From: Ruegeria sp. AD91A
GTDB lineage: Bacteria > Pseudomonadota > Alphaproteobacteria > Rhodobacterales > Rhodobacteraceae
Length of the DNA: 64,000 nt
Reading direction: 5' to 3'
Assembly: GCF_003443535.1 (NCBI RefSeq)
Contig: NZ_CP031947.1
Location: 679,268-743,267, forward strand
This document shows positions 1-7,935 of this stretch, piece by piece; the stretch's first letter is position 1; each line of letters starts with the position of its first letter. The position numbers and the translations under genes were made by a program. Under the pieces are notes generated by a model. The model was not told the origin of the DNA. It did no database searches and saw nothing but the letters and a program-made list of their open reading frames with translations.

Positions 1-678
1 ATGCCCGGCGGCAATGTCATTCTGAACGGCGGCCTCAAGCGCCGAGGGAACAATCCCGAAGTTCGGCCCCTGTGTGGGCAATTTGACCAGATTGTCCTGA
101 CCAATCCCAGCGACCCAGCAGGCCCGGTCAATCGACGAATGCACCTGATCCGAACAATAAATCCGCAATGCACCCTTCGCGTTCAGACCTTCTCGGTTGC
201 CGGTAAAGCCGGTGGCCCGTTCCCGCATGGTCAGCACTGCTGATAACGTAGCCGAAGAGGCGCTGTCCTGAATGACGCCGGTCATGCCCTCAGGCAATCC
301 AAGGGCCTGCCGCAACCATTCGACCATGACGCCTTCAACCTCGGTCGCGGCAGGCGATGTCTGCCACAACATGCATTGCGCTGCGATAGTCGTCACCAGC
401 ATCTCGGCCAACATGGACGGGGGCGCGGCATTGGCCGGGAAATACGCAAAGAAGCGTGGATGCTGCCAATGGGTGATGCCCGGCATCACGATCCGTTCGA
501 AATCGGCCAGGATGGCGTCCATCGGCTCGCCTGTCTCGGGTGGTACTGGCACAAGCTGGGCCGCGATTTCCCCCGGCGCGGTCTGCGCCCGCACGGGACG
601 TTCAGCAAGTGTCTTGTGATAATCCGCCGCCCATTTCGAGATGTGCTGACCCCAATACGAAAACGTGTCCCAGTTCAT
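1..678 (-). CDS. PLP-dependent group II amino acid decarboxylase, N-terminal part (runs off window)
   Basis: The reverse strand is open from ATG at 678 to the window edge (226 codons, no stop). The protein begins MNWDTFSYWGQHISKWAADY and carries stretches typical of aromatic-L-amino-acid/tyrosine decarboxylases: PGITHWQHPRFFAYFP near residue 70, SPAATEVEGVMVEWL near 110 and QDSASSATLSAV near 140. These precede the PLP-lysine region, which lies outside the window. It is the last visible gene of the hpaF-hpaE-hpaD direction, 58 bases after hpaD, so co-transcription is likely. Substrate is not provable. An aromatic amino acid such as tyrosine or DOPA would fit the homoprotocatechuate context, because amines of these feed into hydroxyphenylacetates. 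Confidence 0.85.
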   Translation of the reverse strand, partial: MNWDTFSYWGQHISKWAADYHKTLAERPVRAQTAPGEIAAQLVPVPPETGEPMDAILADFERIVMPGITHWQHPRFFAYFPANAAPPSMLAEMLVTTIAAQCMLWQTSPAATEVEGVMVEWLRQALGLPEGMTGVIQDSASSATLSAVLTMRERATGFTGNREGLNAKGALRIYCSDQVHSSIDRACWVAGIGQDNLVKLPTQGPNFGIVPSALEAAVQNDIAAGH

Positions 679-736
679 CTACTGACTTTCCTTTGTGACG
701 GGATCACCGCCGAATCCTCGTGTTCCGTTGCTTGCG

Positions 737-1579
737 TCACACCGAAAAGCTGACATTTGCCTGACCGGTGCCAGAGCTGCCGAAATACGGGGTGTAAATG
801 TCAATTTCACCCTTGTAGCTTCCCCAACCCAACGCACCAAACAGCAAAGCGGTGTCATTCATGGCGCATTCGCCAGTGCATTTCGTTGCATAGTCCGGCA
901 GCATTTCAAGGAACTCTTCAAACTTGCCCTGCTGCCACAACTCCAGAACGCGCATGTCCATCTGGCGGTTGAACTCGCCATTCACTGCATTCAACCCGTC
1001 GACCGAGCGTTCATTCGGAGTGAAGTCGTGGCTGAGCGAGCCGGACGCCAGAATGGAAACATTGCGGTCCGAACGTCGGATGCCTTCGGCAATGGCCTCG
1101 CCCCAGGCCCGGTTTTCTGCAATCGACGAGAATTGATTGACTGCCACCGGCAATACCCGGGCATTCACACCGTCGTTGATGAAATGCATCGGCAGCAGGG
1201 TGCCGTATTCCATGCCCATGTCGGGGTGCGAATGGCCCAGCGCCCGCTCTCCCCGTTCGCGCAGAACGTCTAGGATGGTTTCCCCAAGTTCATGATCGCC
1301 GCGATAATCGAACTCCATATCCGCCAACATATGCGGCAGTTCGTGACTGATGAATCGACCCTTGTGACGTTCTTTCGTATTCAGGTGAAACCCTTGATTG
1401 GTGATCCAATGGGTGTCGAACACAATAAACGTCTCGACCCCGCGATCTATCGCGTCCTGACGCAGGCGTTCATACCCATCAATGGCAGATTGCCGGATGC
1501 CTTTGTATTTTGGCATCGTGTGGGACATCCAGATGCTGGGTACATGCGTAATCTTTGCGGCCTGTACTATCTTTCCCAT
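737..1579 (-). CDS. hpaD: 3,4-dihydroxyphenylacetate (homoprotocatechuate) 2,3-dioxygenase, class III extradiol
   Basis: The 280-residue protein belongs to the LigB-type extradiol dioxygenases, which open homoprotocatechuate with O2 to 5-carboxymethyl-2-hydroxymuconate semialdehyde in the cytoplasm. Likely iron ligands are visible as His12 (KITHVPS), His57 (FDTHW) and Glu237 (TGECAMND). Length matches HpaD of the meta-cleavage pathway rather than the cupin-type HPCD. It lies 54 bases downstream of hpaE on the same strand, directly before the next pathway enzyme's substrate-supply genes. No damage is seen. The hpaE and hpaF neighbours make the substrate assignment firm at family level. Confidence 0.9.
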   Translation of the reverse strand: MGKIVQAAKITHVPSIWMSHTMPKYKGIRQSAIDGYERLRQDAIDRGVETFIVFDTHWITNQGFHLNTKERHKGRFISHELPHMLADMEFDYRGDHELGETILDVLRERGERALGHSHPDMGMEYGTLLPMHFINDGVNARVLPVAVNQFSSIAENRAWGEAIAEGIRRSDRNVSILASGSLSHDFTPNERSVDGLNAVNGEFNRQMDMRVLELWQQGKFEEFLEMLPDYATKCTGECAMNDTALLFGALGWGSYKGEIDIYTPYFGSSGTGQANVSFSV

Positions 1580-1633
1580 GGCAATTCCTCCTCGTGAAAT
1601 GGGCTTGCCCCAGCCGGGGTCGGCCTATGAGAT

Positions 1634-3142
1634 CTACTTACCCAACTGCATGATCTTGTGCTGACCGGTGGCAAAGCCAATGTGTTTCTGTTCCATATAG
1701 AATTCAAAGCTCCAGTCGCCGCCATCCCGGCCGATGCCGGACGCCTTGACCCCTCCGAACGGCGTTGGCAAGTGACGTACGTTCTCCGAATTCACCCAGA
1801 TCATTCCAGCCTCCAGCCTGTCTGTAAACCGAAGCGCGCGGGTCAGATCATTGGTCCAGACATAGCCGGTCAGGCCATAAGGTGTGTCGTTGGCGATCTC
1901 CAGCGCCTCGTCCTCGGTCGAGAACGGGATCGAGGTCAGGACAGGGCCAAATATCTCTTCCCGTGCGATGCGCATTTGGTTGGTGGCATTGGTGAACAGG
2001 GTCGGCCGGACAAAATAGCCCGCATCCCCCACCGTGACGCCGCCAGCGGCGACAGTTGCGCCATCTTCCTTGGCGACGTCGAAATAGCTCGTAACCTTGT
2101 TGTAGTGTTCTTCAGTCACCAACGGCCCAATCTCGGTCTCCGGGTCCAAGGGGTGGCCCACCTTGATGCTGTTGACGCGTTCAATCAGTCTGGCTTCGAA
2201 TTCTTCCTTGATCGTGTCCTGCACCAGAAGTCGCGAAGACGAGGTGCAGCGTTCGCCATTGATCGAATAGATCATAAAGATCACGGCATCCAACGCGCGG
2301 TCCAGATCTGCATCGTCAAACACGACAACGGGGTTTTTTCCGCCCAATTCCAAATGGTTGCGCTTATGGGTGTCTGCGCCTTGCTTGACGATCAGACTGC
2401 CGGTACGACTTTCGCCCACAAAAGCAATGGCCTTGATCAGTTCATGCTCGCACAAAACCTTGCCAGCGTCGGGGCCAAATCCGTTGACCGTGTTCAGCAC
2501 ACCTTTGGGCAGCCCTGCCTGTTCGGCGATTTCCACCAGCAGGCGAGCCGTCAGAGGGGAATCCTCGGCGGGTTTGTGAACCACCGTGCAACCCGCAGCC
2601 AACGCAGGCGCGATCTTCCAGGTCGACAGCATGAACGGCGTGTTCCACGGGGTGATCACGCCAACCGGGCCAATTGGCACACGGGTCGTAACATTCATCA
2701 GTGTCGGAGACTTCAGGTGCTGCCCGTCCCGTGCCTGAATCACCTGATCCGCGAAATACCGGAAGTTCTCTGCGCCCCGCAACGCTGCCTTTGACATGAA
2801 GCGCAGAGTCTGCCCTGTGTCCCAGCACTCGCACAGTGCTATTTCCTCGGCGCGGGCTTCAATGCCATCAGCCACATTCAACAAAATGCGACGGCGTTCG
2901 GTGGCGGGAATGTCTCGCCACTCTGCAAAGGCTGCATGAGCGGCCTTGGCTGCCGCGTCAATATCATCACCCGTGCCATGGGCAACATCACAGATCACGG
3001 ATTTATCGACGGGCGAGACAGACTGAAACACTCCGGCAGATCCGTCCCGATCTTCACCCGCTATACGGTTGCGGATGCCAGTTTCCCGGAACCGGTCCAG
3101 AAAGCCGTTCAGCTTTTCGATGTTTGTGTCCAATGCACTCAT
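1634..3142 (-). CDS. hpaE: 5-carboxymethyl-2-hydroxymuconate semialdehyde dehydrogenase
   Basis: A 502-residue NAD-dependent aldehyde dehydrogenase. It has the proton-relay Glu in LELGGKNP and the nucleophile Cys in NGERCTSSSRL, both at the usual spacing, and the PWNTPFM cofactor loop near residue 165. In the HPA pathway it oxidises the HpaD product to 5-carboxymethyl-2-hydroxymuconate. Start ATG at 3142 is only three bases after the hpaF stop, so translation is probably coupled. The closest family is HpaE-type, but aldehyde dehydrogenases are promiscuous by sequence; the assignment relies on being sandwiched between hpaF and hpaD. Confidence 0.9.
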   Translation of the reverse strand: MSALDTNIEKLNGFLDRFRETGIRNRIAGEDRDGSAGVFQSVSPVDKSVICDVAHGTGDDIDAAAKAAHAAFAEWRDIPATERRRILLNVADGIEARAEEIALCECWDTGQTLRFMSKAALRGAENFRYFADQVIQARDGQHLKSPTLMNVTTRVPIGPVGVITPWNTPFMLSTWKIAPALAAGCTVVHKPAEDSPLTARLLVEIAEQAGLPKGVLNTVNGFGPDAGKVLCEHELIKAIAFVGESRTGSLIVKQGADTHKRNHLELGGKNPVVVFDDADLDRALDAVIFMIYSINGERCTSSSRLLVQDTIKEEFEARLIERVNSIKVGHPLDPETEIGPLVTEEHYNKVTSYFDVAKEDGATVAAGGVTVGDAGYFVRPTLFTNATNQMRIAREEIFGPVLTSIPFSTEDEALEIANDTPYGLTGYVWTNDLTRALRFTDRLEAGMIWVNSENVRHLPTPFGGVKASGIGRDGGDWSFEFYMEQKHIGFATGQHKIMQLGK

Positions 3143-3145
3143 GCG

Positions 3146-3544
3146 TCAGGTCTCCTGCGTGGTCGCGTCCAAGTGGTCGCGGATCGTACCAGCCTTGGGC
3201 GACAGCTTGGGGTCGATGTCACGCATCTCAAGCGAGAGCGCGATGGAATGCTGTGAAAAAACCGGCGCCAGATATGCTTTGACCGCCTCAAAAATGCGCT
3301 GGGTGGCGTCGTGTTTGACATCAGCGGGCCGGCCTGCCCGCAGGCGGATCGAGATATCAATAAGCCCATGCGCCGGGTTGCCGTCCGCTATGGCGTAATG
3401 ATCGACCCGCGTCGCGCGCACACGAATGCCCGGCATCGGAAAGGTCTCAATCTCAGCAGCCGTTGCCCGAATGCATTCGCATAGGCCATCCATGTCGATC
3501 CTGTCTTCCAGATTACCGGAGTATTCGACGTGGAAGTGGGGCAT
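3146..3544 (-). CDS. hpaF: 5-carboxymethyl-2-hydroxymuconate delta-isomerase
   Basis: A small tautomerase-fold enzyme (132 residues) that isomerises the HpaE product. The ATG at 3544 was chosen over an upstream in-frame ATG at 3568 because it yields Met-Pro-His-Phe: tautomerases need an N-terminal proline as catalytic base after Met removal. A good ribosome site (AGGAG) lies just upstream. The C-terminal half (LSLEMRDIDPKLSPKAGTIRD) is typical of CHMI proteins. It is the first gene of the minus-strand operon hpaF-hpaE-hpaD-decarboxylase and faces hpaR across about 100 bases. Confidence 0.9.
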   Translation of the reverse strand: MPHFHVEYSGNLEDRIDMDGLCECIRATAAEIETFPMPGIRVRATRVDHYAIADGNPAHGLIDISIRLRAGRPADVKHDATQRIFEAVKAYLAPVFSQHSIALSLEMRDIDPKLSPKAGTIRDHLDATTQET

Positions 3545-3563
3545 GGTTTCTCCTCTATTAGTT

Positions 3564-3571
3564 AACATGTT
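3564..3571. promoter_or_regulatory. Possible HpaR operator core in the hpaF-hpaR divergent region
   Basis: The intergenic region between hpaF and hpaR holds AACATGTT, an 8-base perfect palindrome inside the AT-rich stretch GTTAACATGTTTAG. MarR-family regulators such as HpaR bind palindromes in the divergent promoter region. Position, not a known consensus, is the support. Confidence 0.35.
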
Positions 3572-3649
3572 TAGTATTTAATGCATTCCCTGTCAAGAGA
3601 TTGCTTTGTTAATCTTTGCAATTTCCGAGATGACATTCTAGAAGGCCGC

Positions 3650-4090
3650 ATGAACACTCAAAGCCATTCCAAAAGCACCGCCCGGTCCCTTCCGATCGCG
3701 CTGCTGCGAGCCCGCGAAACCGTCATGGCTCCGATCCGGGACATGCTGCAAGGCATCCAACTGACCGAGCAGAAATGGCGCATCCTGCGTGTTTTGGACG
3801 AGCTGGGCGAAGTGGAACAAAGCACCATCGCGCATGAGGCATGCCTGCTGCTACCCAGCGTGACCCGCATTTTGCGCACGATGGAGGCCGATGGCCAGAT
3901 CACCCGCCGTCAGGATAGCGACGACAAGCGCCGCACCATGGTCAAGATCACGGATTCAGGCCGCTCTATCCTCAAGGAGAACCTGGCCACATCACTCGCC
4001 ATCTCCAGTAATATCGAAGCGCAGATGGGCACCGAGAAGCTGGATCAACTGCTGGACCTGCTCGAGGAATTGCAGGCCATCAAAGCCTGA
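3650..4090 (+). CDS. hpaR: MarR-family regulator of homoprotocatechuate degradation
   Basis: The 146-residue protein has a winged-helix MarR core: recognition segment TIAHEACLLLPSVTRILRTM at about residues 60-80, then a wing with DSDDKRRTMVKIT. The N-terminal SLPIALLRARETVMAPIRDML segment is typical of HpaR. HpaR normally represses the divergent hpa operon until hydroxyphenylacetate is present. ATG at 3650 (MNTQSHSK) is preferred to an in-frame ATG at 3581, which would add 23 non-homologous residues and run into the operator region. It converges on the aminotransferase at 4124, with a terminator between. Confidence 0.85.
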   Translation: MNTQSHSKSTARSLPIALLRARETVMAPIRDMLQGIQLTEQKWRILRVLDELGEVEQSTIAHEACLLLPSVTRILRTMEADGQITRRQDSDDKRRTMVKITDSGRSILKENLATSLAISSNIEAQMGTEKLDQLLDLLEELQAIKA

Positions 4091-4113
4091 CCCCGCCCCA
4101 ACAGGACGGGGTC
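4089..4113. terminator. Rho-independent terminator between convergent genes
   Basis: GACCCCG at 4089-4095 pairs with CGGGGTC at 4107-4113 across an 11-base loop, followed by GTTT. It overlaps the hpaR stop codon and lies before the end of the convergent aminotransferase gene, so it may serve both directions. Confidence 0.6.
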
Positions 4114-4123
4114 GTTTGAATAC

Positions 4124-5476
4124 TTACAGGGTCCCCAATCCAGCGTCCAAAGCCGATAGAATTTTAGTCACATCTTCCGAAGTGACGATCAGCGGCGGCG
4201 ACAGAATGATGTTGTTGCCTGATACGCGGACCATCACGCCGTCTTCATATGCAGCTTTCTGAACCTGTAGCGGCAGGTGTTTTGCGATAGGTGCCTTGGT
4301 CGCCCGATCCGAGACCAGTTCCAATGCACACATCAGGCCCTCACCGCCCCGCACGTCCCCGATCGCGTCATGCTTGTCGGCCAGCTTTTGCAAGCCGGCA
4401 AACAACTCATGCCCGCGCGCGGCAGCGTTTTCCCAGATCCGTAGGCGGTTGATCTCGGACAGGGCGGCCAAAGCTGCGGCCGCGCCGACCGGATGGCCGG
4501 AATAGGTATACCCCTGATCGACGGATGCCAGACCCGTGGTGTCACTTTCAAAAACCTCTGCGACCGCGCCCGAAATCATGGCCGCGCCAAAAGGGAAATA
4601 CCCATTGGTGATCGCCTTTGCCGTCGTCATGATATCCGGCTGGACGCCCCAGTGCCGCGCACCACTTTCACTGCCGGTGCGACCAAAAGCGGTGATAATC
4701 TCGTCCGAGATCAGCAGGATGCCGTGCCTGTAACAGACCTCGCGCACCATGGGCATGAAACTCTTGTGCGGCGGGATCACGCCTCCTGCCCCGAGAACCG
4801 GCTCCATGATGAAGGCCGCAACGGTGCTTGCACCCTGAAATGCGATCTCGGCCTCAAGCGCCTTGATACAAAGCTGCGCCAGACGCTCGGGATCGGTTTC
4901 GTCAAACGGATTGCGATAGGTCCAGGGGGCCGGCACGTGGTAGCAGCCCGGCATCATCGGCTCATACACCGCGCGGAACTTCTGGTTGCCGTTGACAGAG
5001 GCGGCAGCAAAATGAGTGCCGTGATAGCCCTGCTTTAGGCTGATGAACTTGGTACGTCCGGCTTCACCCCGGACTTTGTGATACTGGCGCGCAAGTTTCA
5101 GAGCTATTTCGACAGAATCCGACCCACCCGACGTAAAGAAAGCGCGGGTCAGCCCGTCAGGCTCAAAGAACTGGGCCAGTTCATAAGACAGCTCAATCGC
5201 CTTGTCGTTGCTGGTGCCCCGAAAGGTGGAGTAGTAAGGCAACGCATTCAGTTGATCCGCTATGGCCCGCTTCACCGGTTCACAGGAATAGCCCAGATTG
5301 ACGTTCCACAGCCCCCCTACGGCGTCCAGCGCCCTGTGGCCATCGACATCAATGATGCTGACCCCTTCACCACCGCTGAGAATTGTCGGCGGGTTCTTCC
5401 GGCTGTCGGCGGGATGCGCCATCGGGTGCCAGAAGTATCGGGCGTTGTTTTCCTTCAGAAAGTTGGAGTCTTTCAT
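4124..5476 (-). CDS. Class III (omega) aminotransferase
   Basis: A 450-residue fold-type I PLP enzyme of the omega-amino acid:pyruvate aminotransferase group. Visible markers are the phosphate-binding TSGGSDSVEIALKLAR, YHGTHFAA, the PLP-ring Asp in LLISDEIITAFGRTG, and the Schiff-base Lys in MTTAKAITNGYFP. ATG at 5476 (MKDSNFLKENNARYFWHP) matches the family N terminus; the open frame extends further upstream without homology. It follows the IclR-type regulator by 34 bases in the same direction, so the two are probably co-transcribed. The natural amine donor is unknown; the neighbouring amine/amino-alcohol operon suggests a related role. Confidence 0.85.
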   Translation of the reverse strand: MKDSNFLKENNARYFWHPMAHPADSRKNPPTILSGGEGVSIIDVDGHRALDAVGGLWNVNLGYSCEPVKRAIADQLNALPYYSTFRGTSNDKAIELSYELAQFFEPDGLTRAFFTSGGSDSVEIALKLARQYHKVRGEAGRTKFISLKQGYHGTHFAAASVNGNQKFRAVYEPMMPGCYHVPAPWTYRNPFDETDPERLAQLCIKALEAEIAFQGASTVAAFIMEPVLGAGGVIPPHKSFMPMVREVCYRHGILLISDEIITAFGRTGSESGARHWGVQPDIMTTAKAITNGYFPFGAAMISGAVAEVFESDTTGLASVDQGYTYSGHPVGAAAALAALSEINRLRIWENAAARGHELFAGLQKLADKHDAIGDVRGGEGLMCALELVSDRATKAPIAKHLPLQVQKAAYEDGVMVRVSGNNIILSPPLIVTSEDVTKILSALDAGLGTL

Positions 5477-5510
5477 GTCGCGGGTCTCCGAGTGTTGAAT
5501 CCGCCCCGGG

Positions 5511-6290
5511 TCACGGGTGGAATTCGGTTGGAAAGGAGTCGGGCAACTGGCCGCCAAAACCAGCGGTCAGATCAGCCGAAAGTGAATGCAACGTTGACAG
5601 TATTGCCGGAAGGCGGTCGCTGGTTGCCCGGGTTTCAGGGACAGCTATTGCGATGGTTCCCAGTGCAATCTGATCGATGCCGAAGATCGGCGCGGCATAT
5701 CCAAAAACACCTTCTTCGTAACTGCCGCGGCTGTCGGCCCAGCCTGAAACTCTGATCTTTGCGACCCGCTCTTTGATGAGCTTCGGATCAGTAAGCGTGG
5801 CTTGTGTAAACCGTGCCTGCACGTCCTGATCCAACTGCTCCAAAAGGTGGGCCGGTCCGAAACTGAGCATGCACAGACCGGAAGCCGTCGCATTGAGCGG
5901 AAGCATCTCGCTGGGATCAAGACTGACCCGGACACTGTGCCGCGTTGTTTCCACCACCAGCGCTGTCTGTAATCCCGTTTTCTCCAGCAAGGACAGATGC
6001 AGGGATTCACCGACCATCTGCATTGCGGCCTGCATTTTTTGGCGCGCGCGCTCAATGCCGGGTCTGGCGATCTCTCGCAGTGCGGCCAAACGCAATGCCG
6101 CCGGCCCGATGGCATAAGTTTTTGTCATCGGATTCTGTTCGATCAACCCGAACTCCTCAAGCGCGCGCAGGTGGCGCAATGCCGTTGCCTTGTTCAGCCC
6201 GGACAACCGCGCCAGGTGACTCAGCCCGATCTCTGGGCGGGCATTGGAAAAGTAATCCAGCATTTTTAGGGCGTTAAGGGCTGTGCCCAT
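5511..6290 (-). CDS. IclR-family transcriptional regulator
   Basis: The 259-residue protein starts with a winged helix (IGLSHLARLSGLNKATALRHLRAL, about residues 20-43) and continues with an IclR effector domain (LPLNATASGLCMLSF; SRGSYEEGVFGYAAPIFG). It is divergent from the transporter operon at 6399, and the shared region carries two inverted repeats, one of them a perfect palindrome of IclR style. It therefore most likely controls both the aminotransferase side and the transporter-kinase-lyase operon. The effector is unknown. Confidence 0.85.
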   Translation of the reverse strand: MGTALNALKMLDYFSNARPEIGLSHLARLSGLNKATALRHLRALEEFGLIEQNPMTKTYAIGPAALRLAALREIARPGIERARQKMQAAMQMVGESLHLSLLEKTGLQTALVVETTRHSVRVSLDPSEMLPLNATASGLCMLSFGPAHLLEQLDQDVQARFTQATLTDPKLIKERVAKIRVSGWADSRGSYEEGVFGYAAPIFGIDQIALGTIAIAVPETRATSDRLPAILSTLHSLSADLTAGFGGQLPDSFPTEFHP

Positions 6291-6320
6291 GTGCGTATCG
6301 TCCTCTTGCTCAGGTAATAC

Positions 6321-6381
6321 TTGACAGAACTAACTTAACAAAGCAACATTATTATTGTTAACGAGGTTCAAATATTGAACC
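6321..6381. promoter_or_regulatory. Divergent control region: -35-like box and two inverted repeats
   Basis: Between the IclR gene and the tctC-type gene are three elements. TTGACA at 6321-6326 resembles a -35 box. TTAACAA (6335-6341) is inverted as TTGTTAA (6355-6361). A perfect palindrome, GGTTCAA-ATA-TTGAACC, lies at 6365-6381, 18 bases before the transporter start codon. The last has the 7-3-7 form common for IclR-family operators; its position suggests repression of the + strand operon. Confidence 0.55.
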
Positions 6382-6398
6382 ACTAACGGGAGGTGTCA

Positions 6399-7328
6399 AT
6401 GAAGAAATTTCTAACAGCCGCCGCTTTTGCAGCTTCGGCCACTGCCGCACTGGCAGAGTACCCTGAGAAGCCGGTAAGCTTTGTCGTACCTTGGCCTCCG
6501 GGCGATCTGGAAGATGTCCTTACCCGGATGATCGCCGACGAATTCCAGGCCATGTACGGTGTGCCTGCTGCTGTCGTGAACAAACCCGGAGGTGGCGGTG
6601 GCCCATTCCCCGGCGCTGTCGAGGTGGCAACCGCTCCGGCGGATGGTTACACCATCGGCTCTTTCGTCATCGGAGTACCCGTCATTGGCCCCGAGATCGG
6701 AATTCCCGAACTCAACCCGAATCCTTTCGATCCAATTGGCATCTTCCTGACTTATCCCTTCGTCATCGCAGCGAGCAAAGACGCACCGTTTTCAAGCTGG
6801 GAAGAACTGGCCGAATACGGCAAGGAAAATGACGTGGCGCTTGGCCATTTCGGATCGGTTCTGCCGCCCACTCAGGTCACATTTGCAGCTGCGGTCAGCA
6901 GCGGGTTCGACTTTGCCAGCGAAGCGGCATTTGACGCCTTGGATTGCAACACGCTGGCCTCAGGCGACGTGGATGTAATCAATACGACGCTACAGCTTAT
7001 CCTTCCCTGCCTTGATCAGGTGAACGTCCTTGCCAGCATCGGTGGCGAGCGGATTTCACTGGTTCCGGATACGCCGACGATCGTGGAACTCAATCCGGAC
7101 CTGCCATTGGCTCTTTGGAACGGGCTGTTTGTGCACAAAGACACGCCTGCCGACGCGCGTGAAAAGATCTCGGCTGCCGCCCAGAAAGCGTTGTCCTCGG
7201 ACAAAGCCAAGAAGCTGGCTGAGGAAACAGGCGCACTGATCTACTGGCAGGACCCGGACGCATCCAATGCTCAGATCGAGCAGGACAAAGCCTCTTTTGC
7301 CAAGATCGAAGAGATTCTGGGCGAATAG
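6399..7328 (+). CDS. TctC-type periplasmic binding protein of a tripartite tricarboxylate (TTT) transporter
   Basis: The 309-residue precursor has a signal peptide (MKKFLTAAAFAASATAALA, cleavage near residue 20) and the Bug/TctC receptor fold: YPEKPVSFVVPWPPG at the mature N terminus and PGGGGGPFPG in the first ligand loop. The start ATG 6399 follows a GGGAGG ribosome site; a GTG two codons earlier is less likely. It is the first gene of the operon and is separated from the membrane genes by a terminator-like hairpin, typical for a receptor needed in excess. TTT receptors bind mainly carboxylates or small zwitterions; the ligand here is unknown. Confidence 0.85.
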   Translation: MKKFLTAAAFAASATAALAEYPEKPVSFVVPWPPGDLEDVLTRMIADEFQAMYGVPAAVVNKPGGGGGPFPGAVEVATAPADGYTIGSFVIGVPVIGPEIGIPELNPNPFDPIGIFLTYPFVIAASKDAPFSSWEELAEYGKENDVALGHFGSVLPPTQVTFAAAVSSGFDFASEAAFDALDCNTLASGDVDVINTTLQLILPCLDQVNVLASIGGERISLVPDTPTIVELNPDLPLALWNGLFVHKDTPADAREKISAAAQKALSSDKAKKLAEETGALIYWQDPDASNAQIEQDKASFAKIEEILGE

Positions 7329-7335
7329 TCCGAAG

Positions 7336-7371
7336 AAGGCCCGGCAAGGTCGAACAACGCCGGGCCTTTTT
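7336..7371 (+). terminator. Intercistronic terminator/attenuator behind the binding-protein gene
   Basis: AAGGCCCGGC (7336-7345) pairs perfectly with GCCGGGCCTT (7359-7368) over a 13-base loop, followed by a run of T to 7371. Placed between the receptor and the permease genes, it would let most transcripts end after the receptor. Confidence 0.75.
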
Positions 7372-7391
7372 CTTTCAAACAGGAGGCCAAA

Positions 7392-7928
7392 ATGATAGCA
7401 AAGACACTGCAAGACATGTTCCGACGTTATCGACGTCCTGGCGATATTGTCTTTGCCTTCCTTTTCTTCGGTTGCTCCCTGTTCCTTCTCAGCCAGATCG
7501 GCACTGAGACTCAGGCTGTCAAACGAACCAAGTGGTTTGCCCAGCCCGCCCTTTGGCCCAAGATCGCGATCTGGGGTATGGTTTTGTTCAGCGGCCTCCA
7601 CTTGCTGAGCTCTTTCCTGTCCCCGCGCATTCCCGGACGTTTGCGAGAGGTGACGTTCTGGTTGATGTCCCTCGAATACGTTGCCTACTTCCTGATCTAT
7701 GTCGTGGCGGTTCCGTGGCTTGGGTATCTGCCCTCCACCATGCTTTTTGCGGCCCTGCTGACGATACGATTGGGATTTCGACTGCCTGGGGCTTTTTGCG
7801 TTGCACTTACCTTCGGCGCGGTCGTGGCCGTCGTCTTCCGCGCGCTGCTTCATGTGAACATTCCTACCGGTCGGATATACGAATTCTTGCCCGATGGGCT
7901 GCGCGCCTTTGCGCTGACCTACCTGTGA
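7392..7928 (+). CDS. TctB-type small permease subunit of the TTT transporter
   Basis: A 178-residue membrane protein with four hydrophobic segments (about residues 18-36, 56-74, 90-110 and 118-145), as usual for the poorly conserved TctB family. The order receptor, small permease, large permease and the 7-base gap to the TctA gene support the assignment more than the sequence itself. It is needed with TctA for sodium- or proton-driven uptake. Confidence 0.75.
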   Translation: MIAKTLQDMFRRYRRPGDIVFAFLFFGCSLFLLSQIGTETQAVKRTKWFAQPALWPKIAIWGMVLFSGLHLLSSFLSPRIPGRLREVTFWLMSLEYVAYFLIYVVAVPWLGYLPSTMLFAALLTIRLGFRLPGAFCVALTFGAVVAVVFRALLHVNIPTGRIYEFLPDGLRAFALTYL

Positions 7929-7935
7929 GGCCAAG

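Noticed and set aside
1658..2794. 378-codon open frame opposite hpaE
   Set aside because: Antisense shadow of a clear aldehyde dehydrogenase gene; typical for GC-rich DNA.
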